Assembly (NCBI RefSeq): GCF_021233355.1
Contig: NZ_CP089507.1
Span: forward strand, 1,426,001-1,490,000
From: Luteimonas fraxinea
GTDB lineage: Bacteria > Pseudomonadota > Gammaproteobacteria > Xanthomonadales > Xanthomonadaceae
DNA: 64,000 nt
Reading direction: 5' to 3'
A program made the position numbers and the translations under genes. Shown here one piece after another: positions 1 to 8,737 of this stretch (its first letter is position 1; every line of letters begins with the position of its first letter). The notes below the pieces were generated by a model. The model ran no database searches and was not told the origin of the DNA. It saw only the letters and a list, made by a program, of their open reading frames with translations.

Positions 1-324
1 CATGGCACATCGACGCCGGCCAACGATTCGGTCGAGGCGCGCGCGGTCGATGCGCTGTTCCCGGCCATGCTGCACGCCAGTTCGACCAAGGGCTGGACCG
101 GCCACACGCTCGGCGCGGCCGGCATCGTCGAATCGGTGTTCGCCCTGCTCGCGCTGGAGAACGGCCTGCTGCCGGGCATTCTCGACAGCACGGTGCGCGA
201 TCCCGCGTGTGGCCCGCAGATCCGCTTCGACAATGCGCAGGCCGACATCCGCTTCGCAATGAACAACTCTTTCGGCTTCGGCGGCAACAACTGTTCACTG
301 GTGTTCGGCAAGGTGGCGGCGTGA
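1..324 (+). CDS. Beta-ketoacyl-ACP synthase, C-terminal part (5' end outside window)
   Basis: This is the last 107 codons of a FabF-type condensing enzyme, open to the left window edge. The visible part begins with the active-site HGTSTPANDS segment and contains the second catalytic-His segment GHTLGAAG with the conserved Lys just upstream (STKGWTGHT). It ends with the family's C-terminal NNSFGFGGNN loop. The stop overlaps the GTG start of the next gene (GTGA), so the two are translationally coupled. In an aryl-polyene cluster this would be the elongating ketosynthase that pairs with the chain-length-factor-like protein downstream. The family assignment is secure. The role in pigment synthesis is inferred from the neighbours. 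Confidence 0.9.
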   Translation, partial: HGTSTPANDSVEARAVDALFPAMLHASSTKGWTGHTLGAAGIVESVFALLALENGLLPGILDSTVRDPACGPQIRFDNAQADIRFAMNNSFGFGGNNCSLVFGKVAA

Positions 325-1127
325 ACGCGCTGACCGCGACGATCGCCGGCATCGGCTTCTGGACCGACGGCCTGCCGGACTGGGACGCTGCCCGTGCGTT
401 CGCACGCGACGGCACCCGCCCCGACAACGCGCCGGCACGTCCCTCACCGCAGCTGCTGGCGCCGAACGAACGTCGACGCGCGCCGGGCTCGGTCGCGGTC
501 GCGCTCGAAGTGGCGATGGCTGCCTGCCGCGATGCCGGCATCGCACCGGAAACGCTGCCGTCGGTGTTCGCTTCGACGCACGGCGATCTGGGCATCACCG
601 ATTACATGTGCGACACGCTGTCGACCGATCCCACCGCGATCTCGCCGACGAAGTTCCATAACTCCGTGCACAACGCCGCGGCGGGTTACTGGACCATCGG
701 CGCGCACTGCACCGAGGCGACGACCGCGCTCAGCGCCTACGACGCGACGTTCGCCCAGGGCCTGCTCGAAGCGATGATGCAGCTCGCCACCGGCACGCCG
801 GCCGTGCTGCTGGTCGCCTACGACACCGCGTCCGCCGGCCTGCTCGGCACCGTGACGCACAGCGAAGGCCTGCTCGGCGCCGCGCTGGTGCTGGTGCGTG
901 ACGGCGACGGCCCCCGCATCAGCGCGAGCCTGCGCGACGGCGCCGATCTCGAATCGCCCGGCCCGCTCGGCACACATGCCGAACGCAACGCGATGGCGCA
1001 GATGCTGCCGTTGTTCGATGCGCTGGCCACCGGCGGATCGCGCGCCGTGCTGCGCGCCGGTCCACACCGTTCGCTGTCGCTGGAGATTGCCGACGCGCAG
1101 TCGCAAGCGGAGCCGGCGCATGGCTGA
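321..1127 (+). CDS. Beta-ketoacyl synthase-like (chain length factor-type) protein
   Basis: A 268-residue protein starting at a GTG that overlaps the upstream ketosynthase stop by 4 bp. It resembles the short Ketoacyl-synt_2 type found in aryl-polyene clusters. It aligns only with the N-terminal half of a ketosynthase, around the FHNSVHNAAAGYWTIG stretch, and shows no active-site Cys in the usual DTACSS context. It also lacks the HGT and GHTLGA histidine motifs. That is the pattern expected of a non-catalytic chain-length factor or KS partner. The open frame reaches 114 bp further upstream, but that part overlaps the ketosynthase and has shadow composition, so the GTG is preferred. The reverse-strand frame at the same place is not coding. 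Confidence 0.8.
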   Translation: MNALTATIAGIGFWTDGLPDWDAARAFARDGTRPDNAPARPSPQLLAPNERRRAPGSVAVALEVAMAACRDAGIAPETLPSVFASTHGDLGITDYMCDTLSTDPTAISPTKFHNSVHNAAAGYWTIGAHCTEATTALSAYDATFAQGLLEAMMQLATGTPAVLLVAYDTASAGLLGTVTHSEGLLGAALVLVRDGDGPRISASLRDGADLESPGPLGTHAERNAMAQMLPLFDALATGGSRAVLRAGPHRSLSLEIADAQSQAEPAHG

Positions 1128-1947
1128 ACATCCGCATCTGCACCGCGGCAATGTTGCGGTGGTGATTCCGGCGCTCAACGAGGCGCTGCGCATCGACGAG
1201 GTCGTCAGCGAGGCGCTGGCGTACAGCGAGCATGTGATCGTCGTCGACGACGGCTCCGACGACGCCACGCCCGACATCGTCGCCGCCCTGCCGGTCACGC
1301 TGCTGCGACATCCGCGGCGCATGGGCAAGGGCCAGGCACTGCGCGACGGATTCGCCGAAGCGCGGCGACGCGGCTTCGCGGCGGTGGTCACGATGGATGG
1401 CGACGGCCAGCATCGCGCGAGCGACATCCCGCGGATGATCGAAGCCGCGAACCGCCATCCGAACTGCATCGTCAACGGCGCGCGCCTGAAGAAGCGTGGC
1501 ACCCAGCCCTGGTACCGGCGGATCGGCAACGATTTCGGCGACTGGGGCATCGCCTGGGCCTGCGGTTACCGCATGGTCGACACGCAGAGCGGGCAGCGGC
1601 TGTATCCGGTCTCGGTACTCGCACTCGACGACATTCCCGGCGAAGGCTTCGTGTTCGAAGCGCAGATCCTGATCAGCGCCGCGCGCCAGCTCGGCTGCGG
1701 CGTGGTGTCGGTACCGGTGGAGACGCGCTACCACTGCGCGGATTCCGACGAGCAGTTCCGCAAGAGTCACTTCCGCCTCTATCGCGACCTGAAACTGATC
1801 ACCCTGCATGTGCTCAAGCAGGTGCTGACGCGTGGCGATCTGCTGCGCACCTGGCGCGCCAAGCGTGCGAATCCGCCGGTGATCTTCGATCCCGGCGCAA
1901 CGCCCGACGCGATGCTCGCTTCCGAACCCATGCAAGGCGCTGGATGA
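1120..1947 (+). CDS. Glycosyltransferase family 2
   Basis: A 275-residue GT-A fold glycosyltransferase. The N-terminus has VAVVIPALNEALRIDEVV, the typical start of family 2 enzymes. The sequence VTMDGDGQH provides the DxD-like metal/nucleotide-sugar site around residue 90. It resembles dolichol-phosphate-mannose-synthase-type enzymes but has no obvious membrane anchor. Its ATG lies inside the end of the upstream gene (8 bp overlap), and its stop overlaps the next start (ATGATG), so it belongs to the rightward pigment operon. It would probably glycosylate the polyene headgroup or lipid carrier. Substrate and linkage cannot be read from the sequence. Confidence 0.87.
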   Translation: MAEHPHLHRGNVAVVIPALNEALRIDEVVSEALAYSEHVIVVDDGSDDATPDIVAALPVTLLRHPRRMGKGQALRDGFAEARRRGFAAVVTMDGDGQHRASDIPRMIEAANRHPNCIVNGARLKKRGTQPWYRRIGNDFGDWGIAWACGYRMVDTQSGQRLYPVSVLALDDIPGEGFVFEAQILISAARQLGCGVVSVPVETRYHCADSDEQFRKSHFRLYRDLKLITLHVLKQVLTRGDLLRTWRAKRANPPVIFDPGATPDAMLASEPMQGAG

Positions 1948-3578
1948 TGCAGACCACGACCCGCACCGATGTCGCGATTCTCGGCGGCGGGCTCGCCGGG
2001 CTCACCCTCGCCCTGCAACTGCGCCAGCGCGATCCCACCTGCGCGGTCACCGTGATCGAACGTCGCGCGCATCCGGTGCGCGAAGCCGCGCACAAGGTCG
2101 GCGAGTCCACGGTCGAGATCGGCGCGCATTACCTGGCCAAAGTGCTGGGGCTGGAAGCGCATCTGGAAAGCGAACAGATCCGCAAGTTCGGCTTCCGGTT
2201 CTTCTTCTCCGAAGGCAGCCACGCGATCGACCAGTGCACCGAACTCGGCGTGAGCCAGTTGCTGCCGACGCCGTCGTGGCAGATCGACCGCGGCCGTTTC
2301 GAGAACTTCCTCGGTGAGCGCGCGCGCGAACTCGGCGTGCAGTTCGAAGATGCCGCCGTGGTGCGCGAACTGACGATGGCCGGCGACGGCGCGGACGATC
2401 ACGTCATCGCATTCGAGCGCGATGGCGCGACGCACACCCTGCAAAGCCGCTGGCTGATCGATGCCAGCGGCCGCGCCGGTCTACTCAAGCGCAAGCTCGA
2501 TCTCGCCCAGCCCAATGACCATGACGCCAATGCGGTGTGGTGGCGCGTGGACGGCATCATCGATCCCAATGCCTGGTCGCACGACGCCGGCTGGTTGCAG
2601 CGTTGCGATCCGCCGGACCGCTGGCGCTCGACCAACCACATGTGTGGGCCGGGCTACTGGTTCTGGCTGATTCCGCTGGCCTCGGGTTCGCACTCGCTGG
2701 GCATCGTCTGCGACGCGAAGATGCATCCGCTCGAGACCATGAACACCCACGCGAAAGCGATGGACTGGCTGCGCACGCATCAGCCGCAGGTCGCCGCGAC
2801 GCTCGACCGCAGCGAACACACGCTGCAGGACTTCCTGTTCCTGCGGCACTTCTCCTACGGCTGCAAGCAGCTGTTCTCGCGCGAACGCTGGGCGCTGACC
2901 GGCGAGGCCGGGCTGTTCCTCGATCCGTTCTACTCGCCGGGCACCGACTTCATCGCCATCGGCAACACCTACATCTGCGATCTGATCGGCAAGGACCGCG
3001 CGGGCAGTGATTTCCGGCCCTACGTCGCGCTGTACCAGCAGCTGTACATGTCGTTCTACGAGAACACGCTGACCCTGTATCAGGACCAGTACCCGCTGTT
3101 CGGCGACGAGCAGGTCATGCCGGTCAAGGTGATCTGGGACTACACGTATTACTGGTCGCTGCTGACGCCGCTGTTCTTCGCCGATCGTCTGACCAGCATG
3201 CCGGTGCTCGGCCGACTGCGTCCTGCGTTCACCGAAGCGAGCGCGCTCAATCTCGCCCTGCAGCAGCTGCTGCGCGAATGGGGCCGCCGCAATAGTGAAG
3301 GCGACGGCGCCGCGTCCGGCGCGCGCCTGCTCGACCAGTTCGGCATCGACTGGTTCCGCGCGATGAACGCCGCACTCAACGACACGCTCGATGACAATGC
3401 GCTGGTCGCGCGCATCGAAGACAACGTGTCGCGCATGCGCTGGCTCGCGATCGAGATCCTGCAGCGCGCGCAAGGCGCCCACGCCGACATCGACGACTTC
3501 GGCCTGACCACATTGCTCGGCGATGCACCGGTCACGCCACCGTCGCTGTCCGCGCGCTGGTACGCCGACGCGGCCTGA
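1944..3578 (+). CDS. Flavin-dependent halogenase-like oxidoreductase, copy 1
   Basis: A 544-residue FAD protein of the tryptophan-halogenase-like family. Residues 9-24 form the Rossmann FAD motif VAILGGGLAGLTLALQ. The KVGEST segment and, further on, IRKFGFRFFF hold the region where halogenases carry the catalytic lysine. YWFWLIP matches the WxWxIP signature that separates halogenases from monooxygenases. TGEAGLFLDPFYSPG is the second FAD-binding motif. The start codon overlaps the glycosyltransferase stop. The gene just downstream is a close paralogue in the same orientation, so the pair is a tandem duplication. Xanthomonadins are brominated aryl polyenes, which fits a halogenase here. Activity, halide and site are inferred. 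Confidence 0.88.
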   Translation: MMQTTTRTDVAILGGGLAGLTLALQLRQRDPTCAVTVIERRAHPVREAAHKVGESTVEIGAHYLAKVLGLEAHLESEQIRKFGFRFFFSEGSHAIDQCTELGVSQLLPTPSWQIDRGRFENFLGERARELGVQFEDAAVVRELTMAGDGADDHVIAFERDGATHTLQSRWLIDASGRAGLLKRKLDLAQPNDHDANAVWWRVDGIIDPNAWSHDAGWLQRCDPPDRWRSTNHMCGPGYWFWLIPLASGSHSLGIVCDAKMHPLETMNTHAKAMDWLRTHQPQVAATLDRSEHTLQDFLFLRHFSYGCKQLFSRERWALTGEAGLFLDPFYSPGTDFIAIGNTYICDLIGKDRAGSDFRPYVALYQQLYMSFYENTLTLYQDQYPLFGDEQVMPVKVIWDYTYYWSLLTPLFFADRLTSMPVLGRLRPAFTEASALNLALQQLLREWGRRNSEGDGAASGARLLDQFGIDWFRAMNAALNDTLDDNALVARIEDNVSRMRWLAIEILQRAQGAHADIDDFGLTTLLGDAPVTPPSLSARWYADAA

Positions 3579-3625
3579 GCGGGCACAATCGAACACCTTC
3601 AATCTGCACAAGGCACCGGCACCGC

Positions 3626-5287
3626 ATGAATCCAGGCACTGCGCACACCTCCGGCGGCGACGCCCGCACCGATGTCGTGATCCTCGGCGGCGGTCTCGCC
3701 GGTCTGACCCTCGCCCTGCAGCTTCGCCAGCGTGATCCCGCGCTCGCCATCACCGTCATCGAACGCCGTGCCCATCCGGTGCGCGAAGCGGCGCACAAGG
3801 TCGGCGAGTCGACGGTCGAGATCGGCGCGCACTACTTCGCCGACGTGCTGGGTCTGCGCGACCATCTGGAAGCCGAGCAGGTGCGCAAGTACGGCCTGCG
3901 CTACTTCTTCACCGATCGCGAATACGACGTGCAGGCCTGCAGCGAAATGGGCGTCAGCAAGCTGCTGCCTACGCCGTCGTGGCAGCTCGACCGCGGCCGC
4001 TTCGAGAACTTCCTCGGCGACCGTGCGCGCGAGATGGGCGTCGATTTCCGCGATGAAGCGGTCGTCCGCACGCTGGACCTGTCGGAAACAGACGCACCGC
4101 ATACCGTTGCTTTCGACCATGCCGGCGAACGCCAGACCCTCGAAGCGCGCTGGGTCGTCGATGCATCGGGCCGCGCCGGCCTGATCAAGCGCAAGCTCGG
4201 TCTGGCGATGTCCAACGACCACGACTGCAATGCGGTGTGGTGGCGCATCGACGGCCAGTCGGATCTCGACCAGTGGTCCGACGATCCGCAGTGGCGCGAC
4301 CGCTTCACGCCGGCGCGTCGCGTGAACTCGACCAACCACATGTGCGGCCCGGGCTACTGGTTCTGGCTGATCCCGCTGGCCTCGGGTTCGCATTCGCTGG
4401 GCATCGTCTGCGACGCGAAGATGCATCCGCTCGAAACCATGAACACCTTCGAGAAAGCGATGGAGTGGCTGCGCACGCACCAGCCGCGCGCCCACGAAGC
4501 GCTCGACAAGCCGGAGTACACGCTGCAGGACTTCCTGTTCCTGCGCCACTTCTCGCACGGCTGCAAGCAGGTGTACTCGAAGCACCGCTGGGCGTTGACC
4601 GGCGAGGCCGGCCTGTTCCTCGATCCGTTCTATTCGCCGGGCAGCGACTTCATCGCGATCAGCAACACCTACGTCTGCGAACTGATCGGCAAGGATCGCG
4701 CGGGCGAAGCGATCGCGCCGTACGCCGAGATCTACCAGCAGCTGTATTTCTCGTTCTACGAAAACACGCTGACCCTCTACCAGGACCAGTACCCGATCTT
4801 CGGCCACCCGCAGGTCATGCCGATCAAGGTGCTGTGGGATTACGTGTACTACTGGGCGCTGCTGGCGCCGTTGTTCTTCAGCCGACGCCAGGCCGATCTG
4901 TCGATCCTCGCCAAACTCAAGCCCGCCTTCGCCGAGGGCCGTGCACTGAATCTGGCGATGCAGGCGCTGATGCGCGAATGGGGCACGCGCGATGCGACGC
5001 CCGATCTGCGCGAAGCGCGTGCTTACGACCAGTACGAAGTCGAGTGGTGCCGCGAAATGAACGGTGGTCTGACCGACGAACTCGACGACGCCGCCTATCT
5101 CGCGCGCACCCAGCGTTCGATGGCCGCGATGCGCCAACTGGCGTCCGAAGTGCTGGCACTCGCGCGCGCCGCGATTCCGGACATCGGCGACCACGGCCTC
5201 GATGCATTGCTGGCGAAACACGACAGCAGCGCACACGCGTCGATGCTGCCGGCGCAGTGGTTCGTGCCGGTTGCCGAAGCCGCCTGA
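3626..5287 (+). CDS. Flavin-dependent halogenase-like oxidoreductase, copy 2
   Basis: A 553-residue paralogue of the preceding gene, co-linear over nearly its whole length. It has the same FAD motif (VVILGGGLAGLTLALQ), KVGEST, VRKYGLRYFF, NHMCGPGYWFWLIP (WxWxIP) and TGEAGLFLDPFYSPG. It starts 47 bp after copy 1, with an N-terminal extension (about MNPGTAHTSGGDART) that copy 1 lacks. Divergence is concentrated in the N-terminal extension, around residues 150-165 and in the C-terminal third. This suggests retained folding and cofactor use with possible change of substrate position. Whether both copies are active, or one acts as a plain oxidoreductase, cannot be told from sequence. Confidence 0.88.
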   Translation: MNPGTAHTSGGDARTDVVILGGGLAGLTLALQLRQRDPALAITVIERRAHPVREAAHKVGESTVEIGAHYFADVLGLRDHLEAEQVRKYGLRYFFTDREYDVQACSEMGVSKLLPTPSWQLDRGRFENFLGDRAREMGVDFRDEAVVRTLDLSETDAPHTVAFDHAGERQTLEARWVVDASGRAGLIKRKLGLAMSNDHDCNAVWWRIDGQSDLDQWSDDPQWRDRFTPARRVNSTNHMCGPGYWFWLIPLASGSHSLGIVCDAKMHPLETMNTFEKAMEWLRTHQPRAHEALDKPEYTLQDFLFLRHFSHGCKQVYSKHRWALTGEAGLFLDPFYSPGSDFIAISNTYVCELIGKDRAGEAIAPYAEIYQQLYFSFYENTLTLYQDQYPIFGHPQVMPIKVLWDYVYYWALLAPLFFSRRQADLSILAKLKPAFAEGRALNLAMQALMREWGTRDATPDLREARAYDQYEVEWCREMNGGLTDELDDAAYLARTQRSMAAMRQLASEVLALARAAIPDIGDHGLDALLAKHDSSAHASMLPAQWFVPVAEAA

Positions 5288-5352
5288 GCCGTCGATGATT
5301 GCGGCTGCGCGGGCTGGATGGCCGCATTGAAGACCCGGGAACCTGTGCCGCG

Positions 5353-6603
5353 ATGACGACCCTCCTGCTGCTCCAGTTGGCCGTGATCCTCATCGCCGCA
5401 CGCGCCTGCGGCTGGGTGCTGAAGTACTTCGGACAGCCGCCGGTGATCGGCGAGATGACCGCCGGCCTGCTGCTCGGGCCGGTGGTGTTCGGCGCGATGC
5501 TGCCGGACATGCATGCCGCGCTGTTTCCGGCCGCATCACTGCCGCCGTTGTCGGCGCTGGCGACCGTCGGCCTGGTGCTCTTCATGTTCATCATCGGCGC
5601 CGAACTGCGTTCGGTCGAAGGCACGCGCTCGCAGGTGCGCGCCGCGAGTCTGGTGGGCGTGCTCGGCATCTCGCTGCCGCTGGCGCTGGGTCTGGCGATC
5701 TCGCCGTGGCTGTATCCGCGTTTCGCACCCGAGGGACTGGGCTTCTGGCCGTTCGCGCTGTTCATCGCCGCGGCGATGTCGGTGACCGCGTTCCCGGTGC
5801 TCGCGCGCATCCTCAAGGATCGCAACCTCACCCAGACCCGCGCCGGCCGACTCGCACTGAGCGCGGCGATCATCGACGACGGCTTCGTTTGGATCTTCCT
5901 CGCGCTGGTGCTGACCATCGGCGGCGCGCATCGCGGACCAGGCGTGGGCATGGTGGCCGCGGGCGCGGTGGCACTGGTTGCGGTCGCGTTCCTCGTGCTG
6001 AAGCCGTTGTATGCGTGGATCCTGAAACGCGGTTGCGATGCCGACGGCGCGCCGACGCGCGGCACGCTGATCGCGATCCTGATCGGCCTGGTCTGCTGCG
6101 CGGCGTTCGCCGAAGCGATCAGCCTGCACGCTGTGTTCGGCGCGTTCGTGTTCGGCGTCTGTCTGCCGCGCGACAATCGCCTGCTGCATCACCTGGCCAA
6201 GGCGTTCGAGCCGGTGTCGATGCTGCTGCTGATGCCGATCGTGTTCGCGCTCGCCGGTCTCAACACCACGTCCGAAGCCTTCGTCGGCGCAGGCCTCGGC
6301 GCGTTCGGCCTGATCCTGCTGGTGGCGATCGCCGGCAAGATGATCGGCGGCACGCTGGGCGCGCGCCTGTCGGGCTACGACTGGCGCGACAGCCTGTCGG
6401 TGGGTTCGCTGATCAACGCGCGCGGCCTGATGGAACTGGTGGTGCTGAAGATTGGCCTGGACGCCGGCCTGATCGGGCAGGAACTCTTCACCCTGATGTT
6501 CGGCATGACCCTGGTCACGACGGTCATGACCTCGCCGCTGCTGTCGCTGTGGAACCGGCGCACCACGGACGCCGATGCGCTCGAGCACAAGCGCGCGCAC
6601 TGA
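5353..6603 (+). CDS. Cation/proton antiporter (CPA2, Kef/NhaP-like)
   Basis: A 416-residue multi-spanning membrane protein with about 12 hydrophobic segments and the monovalent cation:proton antiporter-2 pattern. Evidence includes GQPPVIGEMTAGLLLGP near residue 25, a PVLARIL segment and the AIIDDG motif, whose acidic pair is the usual ion-binding site. There is no C-terminal TrkA-N regulatory domain, so it is a bare transporter. The ATG at 5353 is preferred over an in-frame TTG at 5299, because the hydrophobic N-terminus begins at the ATG. It is the last gene of the rightward pigment operon and is followed by a strong hairpin that terminates the opposing lipoprotein gene. Its link to pigment production is by position only. 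Confidence 0.85.
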   Translation: MTTLLLLQLAVILIAARACGWVLKYFGQPPVIGEMTAGLLLGPVVFGAMLPDMHAALFPAASLPPLSALATVGLVLFMFIIGAELRSVEGTRSQVRAASLVGVLGISLPLALGLAISPWLYPRFAPEGLGFWPFALFIAAAMSVTAFPVLARILKDRNLTQTRAGRLALSAAIIDDGFVWIFLALVLTIGGAHRGPGVGMVAAGAVALVAVAFLVLKPLYAWILKRGCDADGAPTRGTLIAILIGLVCCAAFAEAISLHAVFGAFVFGVCLPRDNRLLHHLAKAFEPVSMLLLMPIVFALAGLNTTSEAFVGAGLGAFGLILLVAIAGKMIGGTLGARLSGYDWRDSLSVGSLINARGLMELVVLKIGLDAGLIGQELFTLMFGMTLVTTVMTSPLLSLWNRRTTDADALEHKRAH

Positions 6604-6637
6604 GCACGGCTTCGCCCCGCACGCCGCGGGCTCCCCA

Positions 6638-6670
6638 ACAAAAACGCCGGCCGCTTTTTGCGGCCGGCGT
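6638..6670 (-). terminator. Rho-independent terminator of the leftward pigment operon
   Basis: An 11-bp perfect stem (acgccggccgc / gcggccggcgt) with a ttttt loop. Read on the minus strand it is followed by a run of U (aaaaa at 6639-6643 on the plus strand). It lies 20 bp past the lipoprotein stop and between convergent genes. Confidence 0.85.
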
Positions 6671-6690
6671 CGTCTGCAGCATCGCTCGAC

Positions 6691-7173
6691 TCAGCGCACC
6701 GGCGGTACTGCCGGCGCAGGCGCGGGCATCGATTCGACCGGCGGCGGATTCGCCACCCAGATCGCGACGCCGCTGGCGTACTTCTGCTGCGGGCTGATGT
6801 CGACGCCCACGCCGGCCGACGAGAAGGAACGGCCACCGCCGCGCCCGACGCCGCCACCGACACTGACGCCGCCATTGCGGTAGCCGTCAGCCGTGCCCTG
6901 GAACAGCACGCCGTTGGCCCCGAGCTTGGCTGCTTCGTTGCGCAGTTTCTGCAGCACCGAATCGACCTTGTTCTGCTCGCCGTATGTCAGCGCGCCACTG
7001 CTGGTGTTGAGGATCGCGATCTCTTCGTACTGGCCCGGCGGCGGGCCGTGATAGATGCGCACCTGCGACGGGTCGATCGGCGCACGCGGCGTGCCGGTCA
7101 ACACATGGGAACTGGCGCAGCCGGCGAGCAGGCCGACGCCGAGCAACAACGGAAGCAGACGGGAAACGCGCAT
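6691..7173 (-). CDS. Hypothetical lipoprotein
   Basis: A 160-residue protein with a lipoprotein signal: a basic start (MRVSRLLP), a hydrophobic stretch and the lipobox LLAGC. The mature part begins with SSHVLTGTPRAPIDPSQVRIY. A central alpha/beta segment with Lys/Glu-rich helix follows (YGEQNKVDSVLQKLRNEAAK), then a glycine-rich loop (GGVSVGGGVGRGGG) and a Pro-rich tail. An in-frame upstream extension of 52 codons is possible, but the lipobox places the start here. It lies downstream of the FabG-type operon and ends at a strong terminator. The function is unknown; it resembles envelope stress-type lipoproteins with a YbjQ/Rcs-like core, but this is only an impression. Confidence 0.8.
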   Translation of the reverse strand: MRVSRLLPLLLGVGLLAGCASSHVLTGTPRAPIDPSQVRIYHGPPPGQYEEIAILNTSSGALTYGEQNKVDSVLQKLRNEAAKLGANGVLFQGTADGYRNGGVSVGGGVGRGGGRSFSSAGVGVDISPQQKYASGVAIWVANPPPVESMPAPAPAVPPVR

Positions 7174-7303
7174 CGGGGAATCCTCGTGGCGGGTGCAGGG
7201 ATGATGCGACTGCCGGCGTGAATCCGGATTCATGGCGCTGAAGCGCAACTGGACGCGCGACGCGCGTAGTGAATCCGGGATCCGGGCACGCCCGAAACAG
7301 GCG

Positions 7304-7798
7304 TCAGCCGCCCTGCCCGATGCGCGCACCGTCGACCGGATTCCGCAGCCAGCGCTTGATGTGCCAGGTCAGCGCTCGGAAGTTCGAATTCATCTGGAAG
7401 CAGCCGCTGGTCAGTCCGCCGCCGCGGCCCTGCATGACGCCGTTGAAGCCGGACACACGCGTGCCGTCCTCGTACAGCGCGCCGCGCACGCGCAGCGTCT
7501 GGGTGTGTTCGATGAACCAGTTGCCGCCCCAGATCGCATCGACGATCTCGACCTTGAGCACCCGGCCGTGCATGTCGGCCAGCGGCGCCTGCGCCGGCTC
7601 GGCGACCTTGCGCAGTTCGCGGATCAGCGCGGTGTTGAAGTTGCCGGCGACATCGCAGGTGTCGAGGATCTCGGCATCGATGTCGGCGCCTTCTACGACG
7701 GGTACCGGTACTTGCAGCCGGATCTTGTCGGCCGCGGCGGCGCTGGTCGCGAGCGTGCAGCCCGCAACCAAAACAACACTCAGAAGAAGCATGCGCAT
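7304..7798 (-). CDS. Secreted protein of unknown function in pigment cluster
   Basis: A 164-residue protein with an N-terminal signal sequence (MRMLLLSVVLVAGCTLATSAAAA) that probably ends at AAA-ADKIRL. The LVAGC inside it also matches a lipobox, so it could be a lipoprotein instead. The mature part contains Cys-bearing segments (ILDTCDVAGN, GGLTSGCFQMNS) and the aromatic stretch IVDAIWGGNWFIEH. The start is set by the signal sequence; an ATG six codons upstream is an alternative. The gene lies 31 bp after fabG on the same strand, so it is probably co-transcribed with the pigment operon. No known domain is recognised. A periplasmic role in pigment handling is a guess from position. Confidence 0.75.
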   Translation of the reverse strand: MRMLLLSVVLVAGCTLATSAAAADKIRLQVPVPVVEGADIDAEILDTCDVAGNFNTALIRELRKVAEPAQAPLADMHGRVLKVEIVDAIWGGNWFIEHTQTLRVRGALYEDGTRVSGFNGVMQGRGGGLTSGCFQMNSNFRALTWHIKRWLRNPVDGARIGQGG

Positions 7799-7829
7799 CG
7801 GGACGTCCTGTTCCATGGAAAGTTCGGGG

Positions 7830-8576
7830 TCAGCCCATGCCACCGTTGATGCCGATGACCTGGCCATTGATGTAGCCGGCCGGCTCGGAACACAGGAACG
7901 CGACCAGCGCCGCGACTTCATCCGGCGTGCCCGCGCGCGCGGCCGGGACGATCTGCTTGATCATCTCGTCCGGGAACGCGTCCTCGGCCATGCTGCCGGC
8001 GATCACGCCAGGCGCGACCACGTTGACGCTGATGCCGCGGCTCGCCATCTCGCGGGCCAGCGATTTCGATGCGCCGTGCAACGCCGCCTTCGCCGCCGCG
8101 TAGTTGGTCTGCCCGCGATTGCCGGTCACCGCCGCGACCGACGACACGCTGACGATGCGACCCCAGCGCTTGCGCGCCATCGGCAGCAGCAGCGGCTGGG
8201 TCACGTGGAAGAAGCCGTGCAGCGAGACATCGATGACGCGTTTCCACTGCGCCTCCGACATGCCGGCCATCGGCGCGTCGTCGTGGATGCCCGCGTTGTT
8301 GACGATCACCTGGATCGGCCCCGCGTCGAGCAGCCCGTCGAGCGCACGTCGCGTGACCGCACCGTCGGCGACATCGAACGCGACCGCCTCGGCGCTGCCG
8401 CCTGCGGCGACGATCTCGGCGACCACGGCTTGCGCGCGCGCGAGATTGCCGTTGGCATGGACGATCACATGCAGGCCATCGGCCGCGAGACGACGGCAGA
8501 TCGCGCCGCCGATGTCGCCGCTGCCGCCGGTGACGAGCGCGCGCCGCGCAGGTGTAGTGGATGCGGAATTGGTCAT
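7830..8576 (-). CDS. 3-oxoacyl-ACP reductase (FabG-type SDR)
   Basis: A 248-residue short-chain dehydrogenase. It has the NAD(P)-binding motif TGGSGDIG (residues 16-23), NNAG at 93-96, the catalytic Ser in VSSVAAVT (about 146), and Tyr159/Lys163 in NYAAAKAA. It ends with the FabG-like GYINGQVIGINGGMG. In aryl-polyene clusters such an enzyme reduces the beta-keto group on the ACP-bound chain after each condensation. The reading frame stays open a further 47 codons upstream, but that part is encoded by an intergenic repeat, so the MTNSAST start is chosen. It is transcribed with the dehydratase and exporter upstream. Confidence 0.92.
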   Translation of the reverse strand: MTNSASTTPARRALVTGGSGDIGGAICRRLAADGLHVIVHANGNLARAQAVVAEIVAAGGSAEAVAFDVADGAVTRRALDGLLDAGPIQVIVNNAGIHDDAPMAGMSEAQWKRVIDVSLHGFFHVTQPLLLPMARKRWGRIVSVSSVAAVTGNRGQTNYAAAKAALHGASKSLAREMASRGISVNVVAPGVIAGSMAEDAFPDEMIKQIVPAARAGTPDEVAALVAFLCSEPAGYINGQVIGINGGMG

Positions 8577-8628
8577 GCGGCGATTGTAGCGGGCGGTCAT
8601 CGCACGTCGTCGTGCATTCAAAACGACG

Positions 8629-8702
8629 GGGTTTCGCTGCGCTCTACCCATCCCACGAAGCGCGACGATCTGACCGTCGGACAGGTAGCGAAGCGAAACC
8701 CA
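8629..8702. repeat. Xanthomonadaceae-type intergenic repeat, inverted pair
   Basis: A 25-bp unit at 8629-8653 (gggtttcgctgcgctctacc and onward) is matched exactly, in reverse orientation, at 34527-34551. An imperfect inverted partner, gtagcgaagcgaaaccca, lies at 8685-8702, so the element can fold as a long imperfect hairpin. It sits in the 161-bp gap between two genes of the leftward pigment operon. Confidence 0.75.
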
Positions 8703-8737
8703 TCGGCGTGGATCCACGCACTCCAGAAACTTTCAGC

